6,697 nt of DNA from Candidatus Kuenenia stuttgartensis (GTDB lineage Bacteria; Planctomycetota; UBA1135; UBA2386), in assembly GCA_945861365.1 (NCBI GenBank), contig CAMAUH010000239.1:1-6697 (forward strand), given 5' to 3'. The translations under genes were made by a program, and so were the position numbers. Below the pieces are notes generated by a model. The model was not told the origin of the DNA, searched no databases, and saw nothing but the letters and a program-made list of their open reading frames with translations. Positions 1 through 5,851 of this stretch are shown piece by piece. The first letter of the stretch is position 1; each line of letters opens with the position of its first letter.

Positions 1-897
1 GGTCGGCAACGGCGGCACATAGTCGGCGCAGTCGCCGTGGCGAAGCGCGATGCGGTCGCCGAGGCCGGCCGCCGCGATCGCCTGCCGCGCGACCACCAGC
101 GCGCCGGCATGGCGGTCGTTGCCCGCGAGCCGGAGCACCGTGTCGGCACCGCGCTGCGCGCGCGCGACCGCCTCTTCGTGCAGCCGCGCGAACGTCGCCG
201 CCTCGGCGTCGGGCCAACCGACGCACGGCAACGTCCGGCCGAGCCCCGGCGCGCGATCGGTCGCCAGCCACGCGGCCTCGATCAGGAACGTCGCCGAGCC
301 ACACATCGGATCGCACATCGGCGCGCGGCGATCCCACTCCGTGTGCAGCAGCAGGCCGGCGGCGGTCGCTTCGGGCAGCGCGCTGCGATGGGTGCCGGTG
401 CGGTAGCCGCGTTCGTGCAGCGAGCCGCCGAGGTCGCGGTAGAGCGTGGCTGTGTCCTCCTGCAGCACGAGGCGGATGCGCAGGTCGGGCCGCTCCTTGT
501 CGACCGAAGGCCGCTCGCCGGTGCGCTCACGGAACTGGTCGCAGACGGCGTCCTTGACGACCAACAACGGGAAGCGGGTGTCGCTGGCGAAGCTCGCCTT
601 GACGGTGCCTTCGACGAGCAGCGCCTGCGTGGCCGTGATGCTGCGCGACCAATCGACGCTGCTGGCCAGCGCGTGCAGGTCCTCGCGCGTACGCACGCGA
701 CCGTGTGCGAGCCGTTCCTGCACGCGCGACGCGGAACGCAGCCACAAGCACATCGCGTAGCCGAGTGCCTGGTCGCCGGTGCAGGCCACGCCGCCGAAGC
801 GGGGATCGATGTCGCCAGCACCGAGCGCCCGCAGTTCTTCGGCGAGCACGACTTCGAGTCCGAGCGGGCAGACGACGAGATAGTGGCGTTCGGTCAC
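1..897 (-). CDS. rlmL: RlmL-type 23S rRNA (guanine-N2) methyltransferase, N-terminal 299 residues (3' end outside window)
   Basis: This gene likely encodes the SAM-dependent enzyme that methylates the N2 of a guanine in 23S rRNA (G2445 in E. coli) during large-subunit assembly in the cytoplasm. Translation from the GTG at 897 gives 299 residues and runs open to base 1. The start 'TERHYLVVCPLGLEVVLAEEL' resembles the ferredoxin-like/THUMP start of RlmL. Residues about 43-155 fit a THUMP RNA-binding domain ('KDAVCDQF', 'SVDKERPDLRIRL'). 'HERGYRTGTHRSALPEATAAG' (161-181) matches the RlmL linker, and 'DPMCGSATFLIEAA' (196-209) is methyltransferase motif I, followed by 'LATDRAPGL' as in E. coli RlmL. 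An acidic residue at 261 (GNDRHA) fits SAM ribose binding. The catalytic NPPYG motif and any fused RlmK domain lie beyond the edge. No Shine-Dalgarno is visible. The GTG was chosen because family similarity begins there; another in-frame GTG is at 957. Motif I has Ala where Gly is usual. Other THUMP methyltransferases are possible but fit less well. Confidence 0.88.
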   Translation of the reverse strand, partial: MTERHYLVVCPLGLEVVLAEELRALGAGDIDPRFGGVACTGDQALGYAMCLWLRSASRVQERLAHGRVRTREDLHALASSVDWSRSITATQALLVEGTVKASFASDTRFPLLVVKDAVCDQFRERTGERPSVDKERPDLRIRLVLQEDTATLYRDLGGSLHERGYRTGTHRSALPEATAAGLLLHTEWDRRAPMCDPMCGSATFLIEAAWLATDRAPGLGRTLPCVGWPDAEAATFARLHEEAVARAQRGADTVLRLAGNDRHAGALVVARQAIAAAGLGDRIALRHGDCADYVPPLPT

Positions 898-953
898 CGC
901 GCCAGTATCGCCAGCGCGCGCCCGATGGCGACGCGCTGTTTCCGGTCCGGCTC

Positions 954-974
954 GCACGGGTCTCGCAGCCGTGC
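954..974 (-). other. Small hairpin between lon and rlmL
   Basis: Six-base arms (954-959 and 969-974, gcacgg/ccgtgc) flank a 9-base loop, starting 11 bases after the lon stop codon. No T-rich run follows on the minus strand, so it is a poor intrinsic terminator. It may only be a 3'-end or processing structure. The 87-base gap holds no other signal I can see, so lon and rlmL could be co-transcribed. Confidence 0.25.
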
Positions 975-984
975 AGGCGGGCGG

Positions 985-3471
985 TCAGTGAGCGCGCGGC
1001 TTGGCCGGCTTGCCGCGCGCTGCAGCGCCGAACACCAGGTCGAACACCTGCTCGAACCGTTCCGCGAAGTGGATCGTGATGCCCTCGACCAGCTCGGGCT
1101 TCAGCTCCTTCGCCTCCGCCTCGTTGCCCTGCGGCAGCAGCACGCGCTTCAAGCCGAAGTTCTTCGCCGCGAGCACCTTCTCGCGCACGCCGCCGATCGG
1201 CAGCACTTCGCCGACGACGGTCAGTTCGCCGGTCATCGCCAGGTCCATCGGCGCCGTCTTGTGGAGCAGGGCGCCGAGGAACGCGCACGCGATCGCGATG
1301 CCGGCCGACGGCCCGTCCTTCTTGATGGCACCGGCGGGGAAGTGCAGGTGCAGGTCGACCTCGGCCATCTTCGCGACGTCGAGGCCGAACCGCTTGGCGT
1401 GGCCGCGCAGGAAGCTGAGCGCCAGCTTGGCCGACTCGCTCATCACGTCGCCGAGGCTGCCGGTCAGCTGCAGGTTGCCCTTGCCCTTGCTGGCGATCGC
1501 TTCGACGTAGAGCACGTCGCCGCCGAACGGCGTCCACGCGAGACCCTGCACGACGCCGGCGAGCTTCTGCTTGCGCCGTTCCTCGGGCTGGAAGCGCGGG
1601 CGACCGAGGAGCTTCGCCATCTCGGCGAGGCTCAGCGCACCCGGGCCCTGTTCGCCCGCCGCGACGCCGCGCGCGACCTTGCGGCACAGGCGCTGCACGA
1701 CCTTGTCGAGGCCGCGCACGCCCGCTTCGCGCGTGTGCTCGGCGACGATGTGCTTCAGCACCGGCAGGCCGACCGACAGGTGCTTGCCGGTCAGTCCGTG
1801 CCGTTCGAGCTGCTTCGGCAACAGATGGCGGCGCGCGATCTGCACCTTCTCCTCGAGCAGGTAGCCGGGGATCTCGAGGATCTCCATGCGGTCGCGCAGC
1901 GGCTCGGGGATCTGCGACAGCACGTTCGCGGTGGCGAGGAACATCACCTTCGACAGGTCGAACGGCACGTCGAGGTAATGGTCCTGGAAGTGGTGGTTCT
2001 GCTCGGGGTCGAGCACTTCGAGCAGCGCCGAACTCGGGTCGCCGCGGAAGTCGTTGCCGAGCTTGTCGATCTCGTCGAGCAGCAGCACCGGGTTGTTGCT
2101 GCCGGCGGCCTTCAGGCACTGCAGGATGCGGCCGGGCAAGGCGCCGATGTAGGTGCGGCGGTGGCCCTTGATCTCCGCTTCGTCGCGCATGCCGCCGAGC
2201 GAGAAGCGCGCGAACTTGCGGCCGGTCGCACGCGCGATGCTGCGGCCGAGGCTGGTCTTGCCGACGCCCGGCGGGCCGGAGAAGCACAGGATCGAACCCG
2301 GGTGGCCCGGGCGCAGCTTGCGCACGGCGAGGAACTCGAGGATGCGGTCCTTGACCTCGTCGAGGCCGTAGTGGTCGTCGGCGAGTACGCGGCCGGCGCG
2401 CTCGAGGTCGGTGTCGTCGGTCGTCGACACGCTCCACGGCAGCGCCACCAGCCAGTCGAGGTAGTTGCGGATCACGCCGTACTCGCCGGACTCGACCGGC
2501 GTCGTCTGCAGCCGCGTCAGTTCCTCGCGCGCGCGCTTCAGCGCCGCATCGGGCAGTTTCGCCTTGTCGATCGCCGTCTCCAGGCGCTGCAGTTCGAGCG
2601 CGCGCGGATCCTTCTCCTCGCCGAGTTCGCGGCGGATGATCTTCAGCTGCTCGCGCAGGAAGTAGTCCTTCTGCGCCTTCTCCGCCTTGTCGCGGATCTC
2701 GCTCTGGATCTTCTGGTCGAGCGCGACCAGCTCGCTCTCGGCCATCGCGAACTGCAGCGCGAGTTCGAGGCGCTGCTCGACGTCGACCTGCTCGAGCAGG
2801 CGCTGGCGGTCCTCGACCTTGCGCACGATGCCGGCCGAGAAGTCGGCGAGCTGGCTGCTGTCGTCGACGTTCAGCAGGGCGGTCGCGAACCCGGTGTCGA
2901 GCTGCTCCTGCATCTCCGCGAGCTGGCGCAGGTGCTTCTGCAGCAGGCGGAACAGCGACGCGGCGCGCTCGCCCTGCGCCGGGATGTCGACCAGTTCCTT
3001 CACGCGCACGACCATGTGCGGCTGTTCGCGCACGACCTTGACGATGCGGGCGCGGCGCAGGCCCTGCGTCATCGCCGACATGCCGCCATCGGGCAGCTTC
3101 AGCGACTTCAGCACGCGCGTGATGACGCCGACCTCGTACAGGTCCGCGGTCGACTTCGGCTCGTGCTCGGCGTCCTTCTGCAGCACCAGCAGCAGGTGGC
3201 CGTTGTGCGCCTCGGCCTTGGCGACGATCTCGCGCAGCTGCGGCGTGTCGAGCAGCAGCGGCATCATCAGCTGCGGGAACGGCACCGCCTTGCGCAGCGG
3301 GAACACGAACAGCGTGTCGGGCAGGCTGTCCTGCACCACGACGGAGTTGGCGGCCTTGTCGCCGTCGACCGTGACACCGCTGGTGCGGGGCGCTGGGCCG
3401 GCAGCCTGGCCACTGGCCGGATCCTCCGCGGCAGGATTGTCGTCGCGACCGTCGGCGCCGTCACTGTGCAT
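985..3471 (-). CDS. lon: ATP-dependent endopeptidase Lon (class A)
   Basis: Lon is the cytoplasmic homohexameric AAA+ protease that unfolds and degrades damaged and regulatory proteins. From the ATG at 3471 it is 828 residues, slightly longer than the usual 780-820. The first 45 or so residues are a low-complexity acidic/Ala-Pro tail. Next come the LON substrate-binding domain (about 50-245, starting 'LPDTLFVFPLRKAVPFPQLM') and a helical coiled-coil stretch to about 325. The AAA+ module has Walker A 'GPPGVGKT' (399-406), Walker B 'LLLDEID' (463-469) and sensor-1 Asn 516. The C-terminal protease domain carries the Ser-Lys dyad: Ser722 in 'KDGPSAG' and Lys765 in 'GGVREKVLAAK', 43 residues apart as in E. 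coli. All key residues are intact. The frame stays open upstream to an ATG at 3588, but that extension is Arg-rich, unlike Lon, and overlaps a perfect DNA palindrome, so 3471 is preferred. No clear Shine-Dalgarno is seen before either start. rlmL follows after 87 bases. Confidence 0.97.
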   Translation of the reverse strand: MHSDGADGRDDNPAAEDPASGQAAGPAPRTSGVTVDGDKAANSVVVQDSLPDTLFVFPLRKAVPFPQLMMPLLLDTPQLREIVAKAEAHNGHLLLVLQKDAEHEPKSTADLYEVGVITRVLKSLKLPDGGMSAMTQGLRRARIVKVVREQPHMVVRVKELVDIPAQGERAASLFRLLQKHLRQLAEMQEQLDTGFATALLNVDDSSQLADFSAGIVRKVEDRQRLLEQVDVEQRLELALQFAMAESELVALDQKIQSEIRDKAEKAQKDYFLREQLKIIRRELGEEKDPRALELQRLETAIDKAKLPDAALKRAREELTRLQTTPVESGEYGVIRNYLDWLVALPWSVSTTDDTDLERAGRVLADDHYGLDEVKDRILEFLAVRKLRPGHPGSILCFSGPPGVGKTSLGRSIARATGRKFARFSLGGMRDEAEIKGHRRTYIGALPGRILQCLKAAGSNNPVLLLDEIDKLGNDFRGDPSSALLEVLDPEQNHHFQDHYLDVPFDLSKVMFLATANVLSQIPEPLRDRMEILEIPGYLLEEKVQIARRHLLPKQLERHGLTGKHLSVGLPVLKHIVAEHTREAGVRGLDKVVQRLCRKVARGVAAGEQGPGALSLAEMAKLLGRPRFQPEERRKQKLAGVVQGLAWTPFGGDVLYVEAIASKGKGNLQLTGSLGDVMSESAKLALSFLRGHAKRFGLDVAKMAEVDLHLHFPAGAIKKDGPSAGIAIACAFLGALLHKTAPMDLAMTGELTVVGEVLPIGGVREKVLAAKNFGLKRVLLPQGNEAEAKELKPELVEGITIHFAERFEQVFDLVFGAAARGKPAKPRAH

Positions 3472-3574
3472 GGCGGCCGTTGTAGGACGCACGTGCAAGG
3501 GACGGAAGGGCGCGCGGTGCGCAGCCGCCCGGAAGCGAGTTCGCCGCGAAAGAAAATGCGGGCGCATGGTTCGC

Positions 3575-3591
3575 CGCGTGGACTCCACGCG
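3575..3591. promoter_or_regulatory. 17-bp perfect palindrome upstream of lon, candidate operator
   Basis: The sequence CGCGTGGA-C-TCCACGCG has two perfect 8-bp arms around a single base. It lies about 104-120 bp upstream of the chosen lon ATG and about 18 bp from the only AT-rich patch in the gap. The shape and position suit a dimeric repressor or activator of lon. It matches no heat-shock operator I know, so the factor is unknown. At the RNA level a 1-base loop cannot form as drawn, which favours a DNA site. Confidence 0.35.
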
Positions 3592-3602
3592 ACCGCAGCC
3601 AC

Positions 3603-3629
3603 CGTTCCTGCCTGCCCCGGTTAGGAACG
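3603..3629. other. Hairpin with 7-bp stem upstream of lon
   Basis: Arms cgttcct (3603-3609) and aggaacg (3623-3629) pair perfectly around a 13-base loop. No T-run follows on either strand, so a terminator is unlikely. The loop sequence gcctgccccggtt is nearly repeated in the loop of a hairpin about 107 bp further up (3717-3730), which suggests a duplicated structural motif. It may be part of a structured lon leader. Confidence 0.3.
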
Positions 3630-3668
3630 ACGACCACGGACCAACGAACCACGCGCCCGTAGAAGGGT

Positions 3669-3762
3669 CGGATGCACGGTCCGCGCAACACGCGCGGAAC
3701 GACTCCGGTCAGCCCAGCCTGCCCCAGGTTCGGGCTGGCCTCGGTCACTGTCCGTGCATCCG
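3669..3762. other. 94-base multi-helix element, candidate structured RNA
   Basis: An exact 11-bp inverted repeat (3669-3679, cggatgcacgg; 3752-3762, ccgtgcatccg) encloses two further hairpins. One is tccgcgc/gcgcgga (3680-3686 and 3692-3698, 5-base loop), directly stacked on the outer helix. The other is agcccagcc/ggctggcct (3711-3719 and 3733-3741, 8 of 9 pairs, 13-base loop). The layout is that of a three-way-junction RNA. I tested it by eye against tRNA, the SRP RNA core and hammerhead motifs and found no match. Neither strand has a T-run after it. It could be part of the lon leader (minus strand), an independent small RNA on either strand, or a chance dyad in GC-rich DNA. Confidence 0.3.
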
Positions 3763-3800
3763 TCGGTGCGCGCCGGCGCGAACGCCGACGAACACCGCAA

Positions 3801-3842
3801 GATCAAAGGACTTCGCGACGTCGCGGGGAGCGACGGGCGAAG
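3801..3842 (-). terminator. Candidate intrinsic terminator after the secreted-protein gene
   Basis: The hairpin has outer arms cttcgc/gcgaag (3811-3816 and 3837-3842) and inner arms gtcgc/gcgac (3820-3824 and 3830-3834) with a 5-base loop and a small internal loop. It starts about 35 bases after the stop codon at 3877. On the minus strand it is followed by TCCTTTGATCTT, which is T-rich for this DNA. It would separate the secreted-protein transcript from lon. The T-tract is interrupted, so termination may be partial. Confidence 0.45.
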
Positions 3843-3876
3843 CATCGGGAGGCGAGAAAGAGCAGGACGGGAACGG

Positions 3877-5652
3877 TCAACGCGACGACAACACACTGCA
3901 GCGGATCGTCGTGCCGCCTTCCTGCGTCAGCAGTTCGAGGCAACCGATGTGGCGCTTCGGCAGCTGCGACAGATCCAGGTTCGCCCCGGCGGCGCCGAAG
4001 GCGCCGGCGAGACGTTCGAACAGCGGCGTCAGGTCGACATCGAAGAGGCCGGCGACCCGATCGCTGCCGATCGACTGCAAGGCCGAGGTCAAGGCCTGGT
4101 CGCGGCGCGTGCGCGAACGATCGCCCATACGCAGCTCGTCGATCGCGGCGGCCAGGGTTTCCGCATCGGCGGCGAGCACGACGAGGTCGTCGACCGGCGT
4201 CACGCACATCGTCGTGTGGCCTCTGCGAGCCTGCAGCTCGAGCAGTTCGGAACCCTTCCGTTCGCGCCCGGCCGGCTTGCCATCGCGGCCGAGCAGTCGG
4301 CCGATGCCAGCCCGCTCGGTGACGCGGCGCAGGTCGTCGAACAGGTCCGTCGCGGCCTTGCGGCTCTTCGCGCGCAACGTGTACACGGCGCGCAGGCCAT
4401 CGCTCGATGCCGTGCTGCCGACCGATGGCTTCAGATAGAGGCGCAGTGCGCCGGCCCCGCCGAGGCGCGCGCCGACGCAGCGCTCGAACTCGAGGTCGGC
4501 CATCGCGAAGGCGTTCTCGACATCCTGCAGCAGGTGCGCGCCGGCGTGCGAACGGCGCGCCACCGATTCGAGGTCGAGCGCGAGCACGAGGCCGCCGACG
4601 GTGCCGCCCGGCAGCTCCGCCTGCAGTTGCCGCGCCGGTTGCGGGCGCACGGCCGCGAACCAACCATCGATGCCCAACTCGTCGTGATGCCCGAACTCGT
4701 CGCGGTGCGGCGGCAGGTCGCGCTCACCACCCTGGCGAGGCGGCGGCGGCCCCTGGCGCGGGCGCGCCGGGCGAAGCCGCGGTGCAGTCTTCGCCGGCAC
4801 CACGTCGTAGTCGAGCAGCAGGTTGGCGGCGAAGCCGCTCTGCGCCGACGCGACGGTCGCCAGCACCGCCCGCGCTTCCCCGAGGCCAGACGAACGCAGC
4901 AGTTCGCCGGGCACCCCGTCGACCTGCGATTGCAAGCGGCTGCCGATGCGCTGCCAGTCGGCGTACACCTGCAGCGAACCCGGGCCGCCGCTGGCCTGCC
5001 GGCGCAGGCTCTGGAAACGCGCATCGGTCGCCAGCGTGCGGGCCGGCGCGGCGCTGGTGCCGCGTGCTGGCTGCAGCAGTTCTTCCAGCGCGCCGGCGTC
5101 GTTGCCGACCAGCAGGTCGCTGCCGAGCAACGCGATCTCCACCGCATCCGCATCGCGCGCGTCACGCAGCGCGTAGGTCTGGTTCCCACCGAGCTGCCGC
5201 GACGGCGCGGCGAGGTTGCCCGCCTGCAGCACCTCGCGCAGCCGCGTCACCGCGTCGCCCTGCAGCCGCGCGCGCAACACGAGGCGCGGCTTGCCGGCAT
5301 CCACGGCGATGCTCGTCAACGCGATCTCCAGTTCCCCGGTGCTGCGCGTCAACAGGCCGCGCGCCAGCGCCAACGGATTCGCGATCGAGGGATTCGCGAT
5401 CGAGGGATTCGCAGTCGGGCCGGTTTCGCTCGGCGCGCCACCACCGAACAACACGTCGAGCGACGGGTCGGCGAGCAGCCGCTGCACCGGACCGGCTTCG
5501 CGATCCTTGGCGACGGCCCCCGGTGCTGGCGCCGGCATCGCTTCGAGCACCAGGTACGCGAGCGGTGCCGCCAGGCTGTCGACGAGTCGCGGCGCCTGCG
5601 CAGGCAGGGCCACCGCGAGTGCGGCGAGCAGCAATGGGGAACGGCAACGCAT
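3877..5652 (-). CDS. Secreted protein of unknown function with duplicated DUF3352-like module
   Basis: The function is not known. From the ATG at 5652 the protein is 591 residues. Residues 1-18 or 1-20 form a short signal peptide: basic 'MRCR', a Leu/Ala core, then 'LPAQA'. No lipobox or later membrane helix is seen, so it is probably periplasmic or exported. Residues about 157-245 ('EIALLGSDLLVGNDAGALEELL ... LATDARFQSL ... LQVYADWQRI') resemble the DUF3352 pattern of a strand, a 'VGNDA' turn, a helix and a 'vYaD' strand. A similar unit recurs at about 467-553 ('VTPVDDLVVLAADAETLAAAI ... VAGLFDVDLTPLF'), which suggests an internal duplication. Residues 290-325 are a Pro/Arg/His-rich low-complexity insert, and 82-92 hold a 5-residue tandem repeat. 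No catalytic motif is recognised. The start is set by the signal peptide; there is no Shine-Dalgarno, and an in-frame GTG lies at 5706. A sigma-54-like promoter abuts the start, and a terminator-like hairpin follows the stop. Confidence 0.8.
   Translation of the reverse strand: MRCRSPLLLAALAVALPAQAPRLVDSLAAPLAYLVLEAMPAPAPGAVAKDREAGPVQRLLADPSLDVLFGGGAPSETGPTANPSIANPSIANPLALARGLLTRSTGELEIALTSIAVDAGKPRLVLRARLQGDAVTRLREVLQAGNLAAPSRQLGGNQTYALRDARDADAVEIALLGSDLLVGNDAGALEELLQPARGTSAAPARTLATDARFQSLRRQASGGPGSLQVYADWQRIGSRLQSQVDGVPGELLRSSGLGEARAVLATVASAQSGFAANLLLDYDVVPAKTAPRLRPARPRQGPPPPRQGGERDLPPHRDEFGHHDELGIDGWFAAVRPQPARQLQAELPGGTVGGLVLALDLESVARRSHAGAHLLQDVENAFAMADLEFERCVGARLGGAGALRLYLKPSVGSTASSDGLRAVYTLRAKSRKAATDLFDDLRRVTERAGIGRLLGRDGKPAGRERKGSELLELQARRGHTTMCVTPVDDLVVLAADAETLAAAIDELRMGDRSRTRRDQALTSALQSIGSDRVAGLFDVDLTPLFERLAGAFGAAGANLDLSQLPKRHIGCLELLTQEGGTTIRCSVLSSR
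5375..5419. repeat. Three tandem 15-bp units inside the secreted-protein gene
   Basis: Units 5375-5389 and 5390-5404 are identical (ggattcgcgatcgag); 5405-5419 differs at four positions. The unit is a multiple of three and encodes Asn-Pro-Ser-Ile-Ala in frame, giving 'ANPSIANPSIANP' at residues 81-93 in a linker between the N-terminal helix and the first repeat module. Copy number could vary between strains without breaking the frame. Confidence 0.9.
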
Positions 5653-5663
5653 GTCCGGGTCAG

Positions 5664-5680
5664 GGCAACCGCGATGCCAA
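5664..5680 (-). promoter_or_regulatory. Candidate sigma-54 (-24/-12) promoter for the secreted-protein gene
   Basis: The minus strand reads TTGGCATCGCGGTTGCC, which has the required GG-N10-GC spacing. It agrees with the consensus YTGGCACGRNNNTTGCW at 11 of 14 specified positions, including TGGCA and TTGC. The predicted transcript start is at about 5653, one base before the ATG, so the mRNA would be practically leaderless. That fits the missing Shine-Dalgarno. The gene just upstream encodes a sigma-54 activator. Bare GG-N10-GC is common in such GC-rich DNA, so the extended match and the context carry the weight. Confidence 0.45.
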
Positions 5681-5816
5681 CCGCGACAGCCAACTTGGGC
5701 CTTCACCGGCAGACCGCGCCAACGGGCAGCAAACGCGGATTTGCGTGGCAACTACTCGTTCGCGCGGCGCGCCACCGCTGGGCCGGGGATGACATCGCGA
5801 CGCGCGGCCGCCGCTC

Positions 5817-5839
5817 GGCTGTGCAGGTTCCGCACAGTC
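5817..5839. promoter_or_regulatory. Dyad between the activator gene and the sigma-54-like promoter: candidate enhancer site
   Basis: Arms ggctgtgc (5817-5824) and gcacagtc (5832-5839) flank 7 bases. The inner six bases of each arm (ctgtgc/gcacag) are perfectly symmetric; the outer two add one GC and one GT pair. The centre lies about 175 bp upstream of the predicted transcript start, a usual distance for sites bound by sigma-54 activators. It begins 13 bases after the activator stop codon, so it could instead be a 3'-end hairpin, but no T-run follows. A 10-bp palindrome CGTCGCGACG (5839-5848) abuts it. Confidence 0.35.
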
Positions 5840-5851
5840 GTCGCGACGCAC

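Larger units (their letters stand above)
3472..3876. other. 405-base intergenic region, dyad-rich, no protein gene
   Basis: This is the gap between the secreted-protein stop and the lon start. Open frames here are short or Arg-rich shadows with no recognisable product. It holds, from lon upward: a GCACGTGC palindrome (3489-3496); an AT-rich patch (3549-3557) that is the likeliest promoter area, although no convincing -35/-10 pair is visible; a 17-bp palindrome (3575-3591); a hairpin (3603-3629); a 94-base multi-helix element (3669-3762); a 12-bp palindrome CGCGCCGGCGCG (3769-3780); and a terminator-like hairpin (3811-3842). No CIRCE (HrcA) or HAIR (HspR) heat-shock operator was found. Confidence 0.7.

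Noticed and set aside
954..974. Terminator between lon and rlmL
   Set aside because: The stem is only 6 bp and no T-rich tract follows, so it was kept only as a hairpin.
527..2437. A 636-codon minus-strand frame overlapping lon
   Set aside because: It is a frame-shifted reading of lon and the 5' part of rlmL, dominated by Arg and Pro; the true lon frame carries the Walker and Ser-Lys motifs.
3472..3510. A sigma-70-like TTGCAC...TACAAC pair just upstream of lon
   Set aside because: The two hexamers are only 8 bases apart, far from the 16-18 expected.
37..3624. A 1195-codon stop-free plus-strand frame opposite rlmL and lon
   Set aside because: Its product is Arg/Ala/Leu/Gln-rich without domains, and the minus strand encodes clear RlmL and Lon with all motifs. 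Such antisense frames arise from G/C in third codon positions.
3669..3762. A tRNA or SRP RNA reading of the structured element
   Set aside because: The ggttcg resembles a T-loop, but there is no proper T-arm, anticodon arm or 7-bp acceptor. The SRP core (GGAAGGnAGCA) is absent on both strands.
3621..3896. A possible 91-residue minus-strand small gene
   Set aside because: It overlaps the end of the secreted-protein gene and the structured elements, is Arg/Ser/Pro-rich, and has no start signal or family resemblance.
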